Assembly: GCA_014859685.1 (NCBI GenBank)
Contig: JACUTU010000006.1
Location: 62,001-126,000 of the forward strand
From: Sulfurospirillum sp.
Lineage (GTDB): Bacteria; Campylobacterota; Campylobacteria; Campylobacterales; Sulfurospirillaceae
Direction: 5' to 3'
DNA length: 64,000 bases
Shown in pieces: positions 63,204 to 64,000 of this stretch; position 1 is the first letter of the stretch; the number at the start of each line of letters is the position of its first letter. A program made the translations under genes and the position numbers. The notes beneath the pieces are model-generated. The model made no database searches and had not been told where the DNA came from. It worked only from the letters and a program-made list of their open reading frames with translations.

Positions 63204-63833
63204 ATGCAAAAAATTATTTTTTTATTATTTATCATAGGGTGTGTTGGTTTATTTTATTTTTTAGATCTCTCCTTGTTTCAAGATCCACAAAATATACGCA
63301 AATTTGTACTCTCTTTTGGATTCTGGTCGCCGATTGTGTTTGTTGTGCTTTTTACACTTGTGCCACTCACCCTTTTCCCTGATTCACTTTTGGCTATAGC
63401 TGGAGGATTGGTTTTTGGTTTTGGTTTTGGAAGTTTGTATATCTTGATTGGCGCATTCTGTGGAGCAACCGTATCATTTTACATCGCAAGATATTTCTCA
63501 TCATGGTTGCGAGAGAAACTAGGTGATGGCGAACTTTTAAATCTCGATGCAAAAGTCAAAAAAAATGGATTTATGGTGATTTTACTTCTGCGACTTGTTC
63601 CTCTTGTGCCTTTTGATATCATCTCTTATAGTGCCGGACTCTCCAAGATTCACTACAGAGATTTTATCTTCGCAACCTGTGTTGGTATAATTCCTGGTGT
63701 GCTTGTGTATGCAAACATAGGAGCGCAAGCACTTGATATCGGCTCAAATGATTTTTATATCTCTTTGGCTTTGCTGATTGCGTTGTTACTTTTTTCACTT
63801 ATCATGCAAAAAAGGCTAAAAAAGAAGTTTTAA
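63204..63833 (+). CDS. TVP38/TMEM64 family membrane protein (second of two)
   Basis: This 209-residue protein is related to the first: it has FGFWSPIVFVVLFTLVPLTLFPDSLLAIAGGLVFGFGFG, GATVSFYIARYFSSW and LRLVPLVPFDIISYSAGLSKI. It starts directly after the Fe-S gene stop with no gap. Having two members of the family around one Fe-S protein suggests a two-subunit membrane unit. The following 167 bases to the window end show no gene. Confidence 0.88.
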   Translation: MQKIIFLLFIIGCVGLFYFLDLSLFQDPQNIRKFVLSFGFWSPIVFVVLFTLVPLTLFPDSLLAIAGGLVFGFGFGSLYILIGAFCGATVSFYIARYFSSWLREKLGDGELLNLDAKVKKNGFMVILLLRLVPLVPFDIISYSAGLSKIHYRDFIFATCVGIIPGVLVYANIGAQALDIGSNDFYISLALLIALLLFSLIMQKRLKKKF

Positions 63834-63920
63834 CTGAACCAAAAATACTTCGGTCGCACCTATGTATACATATGCAATTTAATCCCTGCGACAAAACGAA
63901 GCTTCTTGAGAAAAATGGAT

Positions 63921-63946
63921 GCGTTCGTTTTGGCGCATAATATCAG
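63921..63946 (-). repeat. possible relic of the MITE-like element (left end)
   Basis: GCGTTCGTTTTGGCGCATAA then TATCAG resembles the reverse complement of the left end of copy 5 (TTCATTTTAGTGCGTAACATCAG) with several changes. Short and diverged, so it may be chance. Confidence 0.3.
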
Positions 63947-64000
63947 TTAAAACAGTCTTTATAAAAACGATCAAAGCATACATGTAATTTCGGACAACAA

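Noticed and set aside
63861-63872. TATGTATACATA palindrome and surrounding GTCGCA/TGCGAC inverted repeat after the last gene
   Set aside because: Short and in an AT-rich tail; no T run for a terminator and no gene downstream inside the window to judge function.
1-64000. CRISPR arrays, tRNA or rRNA genes, integrases, toxin-antitoxin pairs
   Set aside because: I looked for evenly spaced repeats, tRNA T-loop patterns and recognisable protein families of these kinds and saw none. The intergenic repeats are dispersed and unevenly spaced, not an array.

Overview
The window is chromosomal DNA from a Campylobacterota (epsilonproteobacterial) species. The evidence is the low GC content, the dense head-to-tail genes with 4-8 nt overlaps, the frequent GTG/TTG starts, and gene neighbourhoods known from Campylobacter and Helicobacter: folD | cytochrome c-hemL-membrane proteins, a CiaD-like gene followed by cca, purU nearby, and pepA near ychF. 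Leucine and tryptophan genes, haem and redox sensors and many two-component and c-di-GMP proteins suggest a free-living, motile relative (Sulfurospirillum/Sulfuricurvum/Sulfurimonas type). The genus cannot be fixed from this window. I saw no tRNA, rRNA, CRISPR array, prophage or intact transposase.

Layout: 0.25-6.5 kb holds an ADP-ribosylglycohydrolase-family protein, an FMN-binding protein, dbpA, psd, a MATE transporter and ychF. At 6.6-10.2 kb a plus-strand FIST-PAS histidine kinase lies between perfect 32-bp repeats and broken gene fragments, separating ychF from pepA. At 10.3-16.7 kb a long minus-strand run carries pepA, trpB, apt, two small proteins, rpiB, an M50 protease, lepB and folD. 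At 16.8-24.6 kb come cytochrome c, hemL, membrane proteins, rpoD, flgF-flgG behind a sigma-54 promoter, and azlCD. At 24.7-33 kb come msrBA, leuDB, a CiaD-like protein, cca, mgtE, purU, trmL and a flavoprotein. At 33-44.5 kb come a diguanylate cyclase, an exo/endonuclease-family protein, glyS, a HlyD-like adaptor, a molybdopterin enzyme, recQ and a haem-type chemoreceptor. At 44.7-53.7 kb come metH, a membrane diguanylate cyclase overlapping a LuxP-like periplasmic protein, and a BtuB-like receptor. At 54.5-63.8 kb come a hybrid kinase with an HD-GYP regulator, an M23 peptidase, an OmpR-type two-component pair, and a rhodanese / TVP38 / Fe-S / TVP38 operon.

Signalling is a common theme. Two GGDEF cyclases, one HD-GYP phosphodiesterase and a chemoreceptor ending in a PilZ-like segment all bear on c-di-GMP. 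The most unusual pair is 48138-51052, where a protein with nearly all the autoinducer-2 contact residues of Vibrio LuxP precedes, in the same transcription direction, a cyclase built like LuxQ in its sensor half but with a GGDEF output. This predicts that AI-2 (or a related ligand) controls c-di-GMP directly.

Two genome-scale sequence signals stand out. One is a 93-142 bp dispersed intergenic element (six copies, inverted ends CTGA..TCAG, 7-9 bp flanking direct repeats) that looks like a MITE. The other is the palindrome TACATGTA, counted by eye about 38 times, mostly inside genes, against roughly two expected from base composition.
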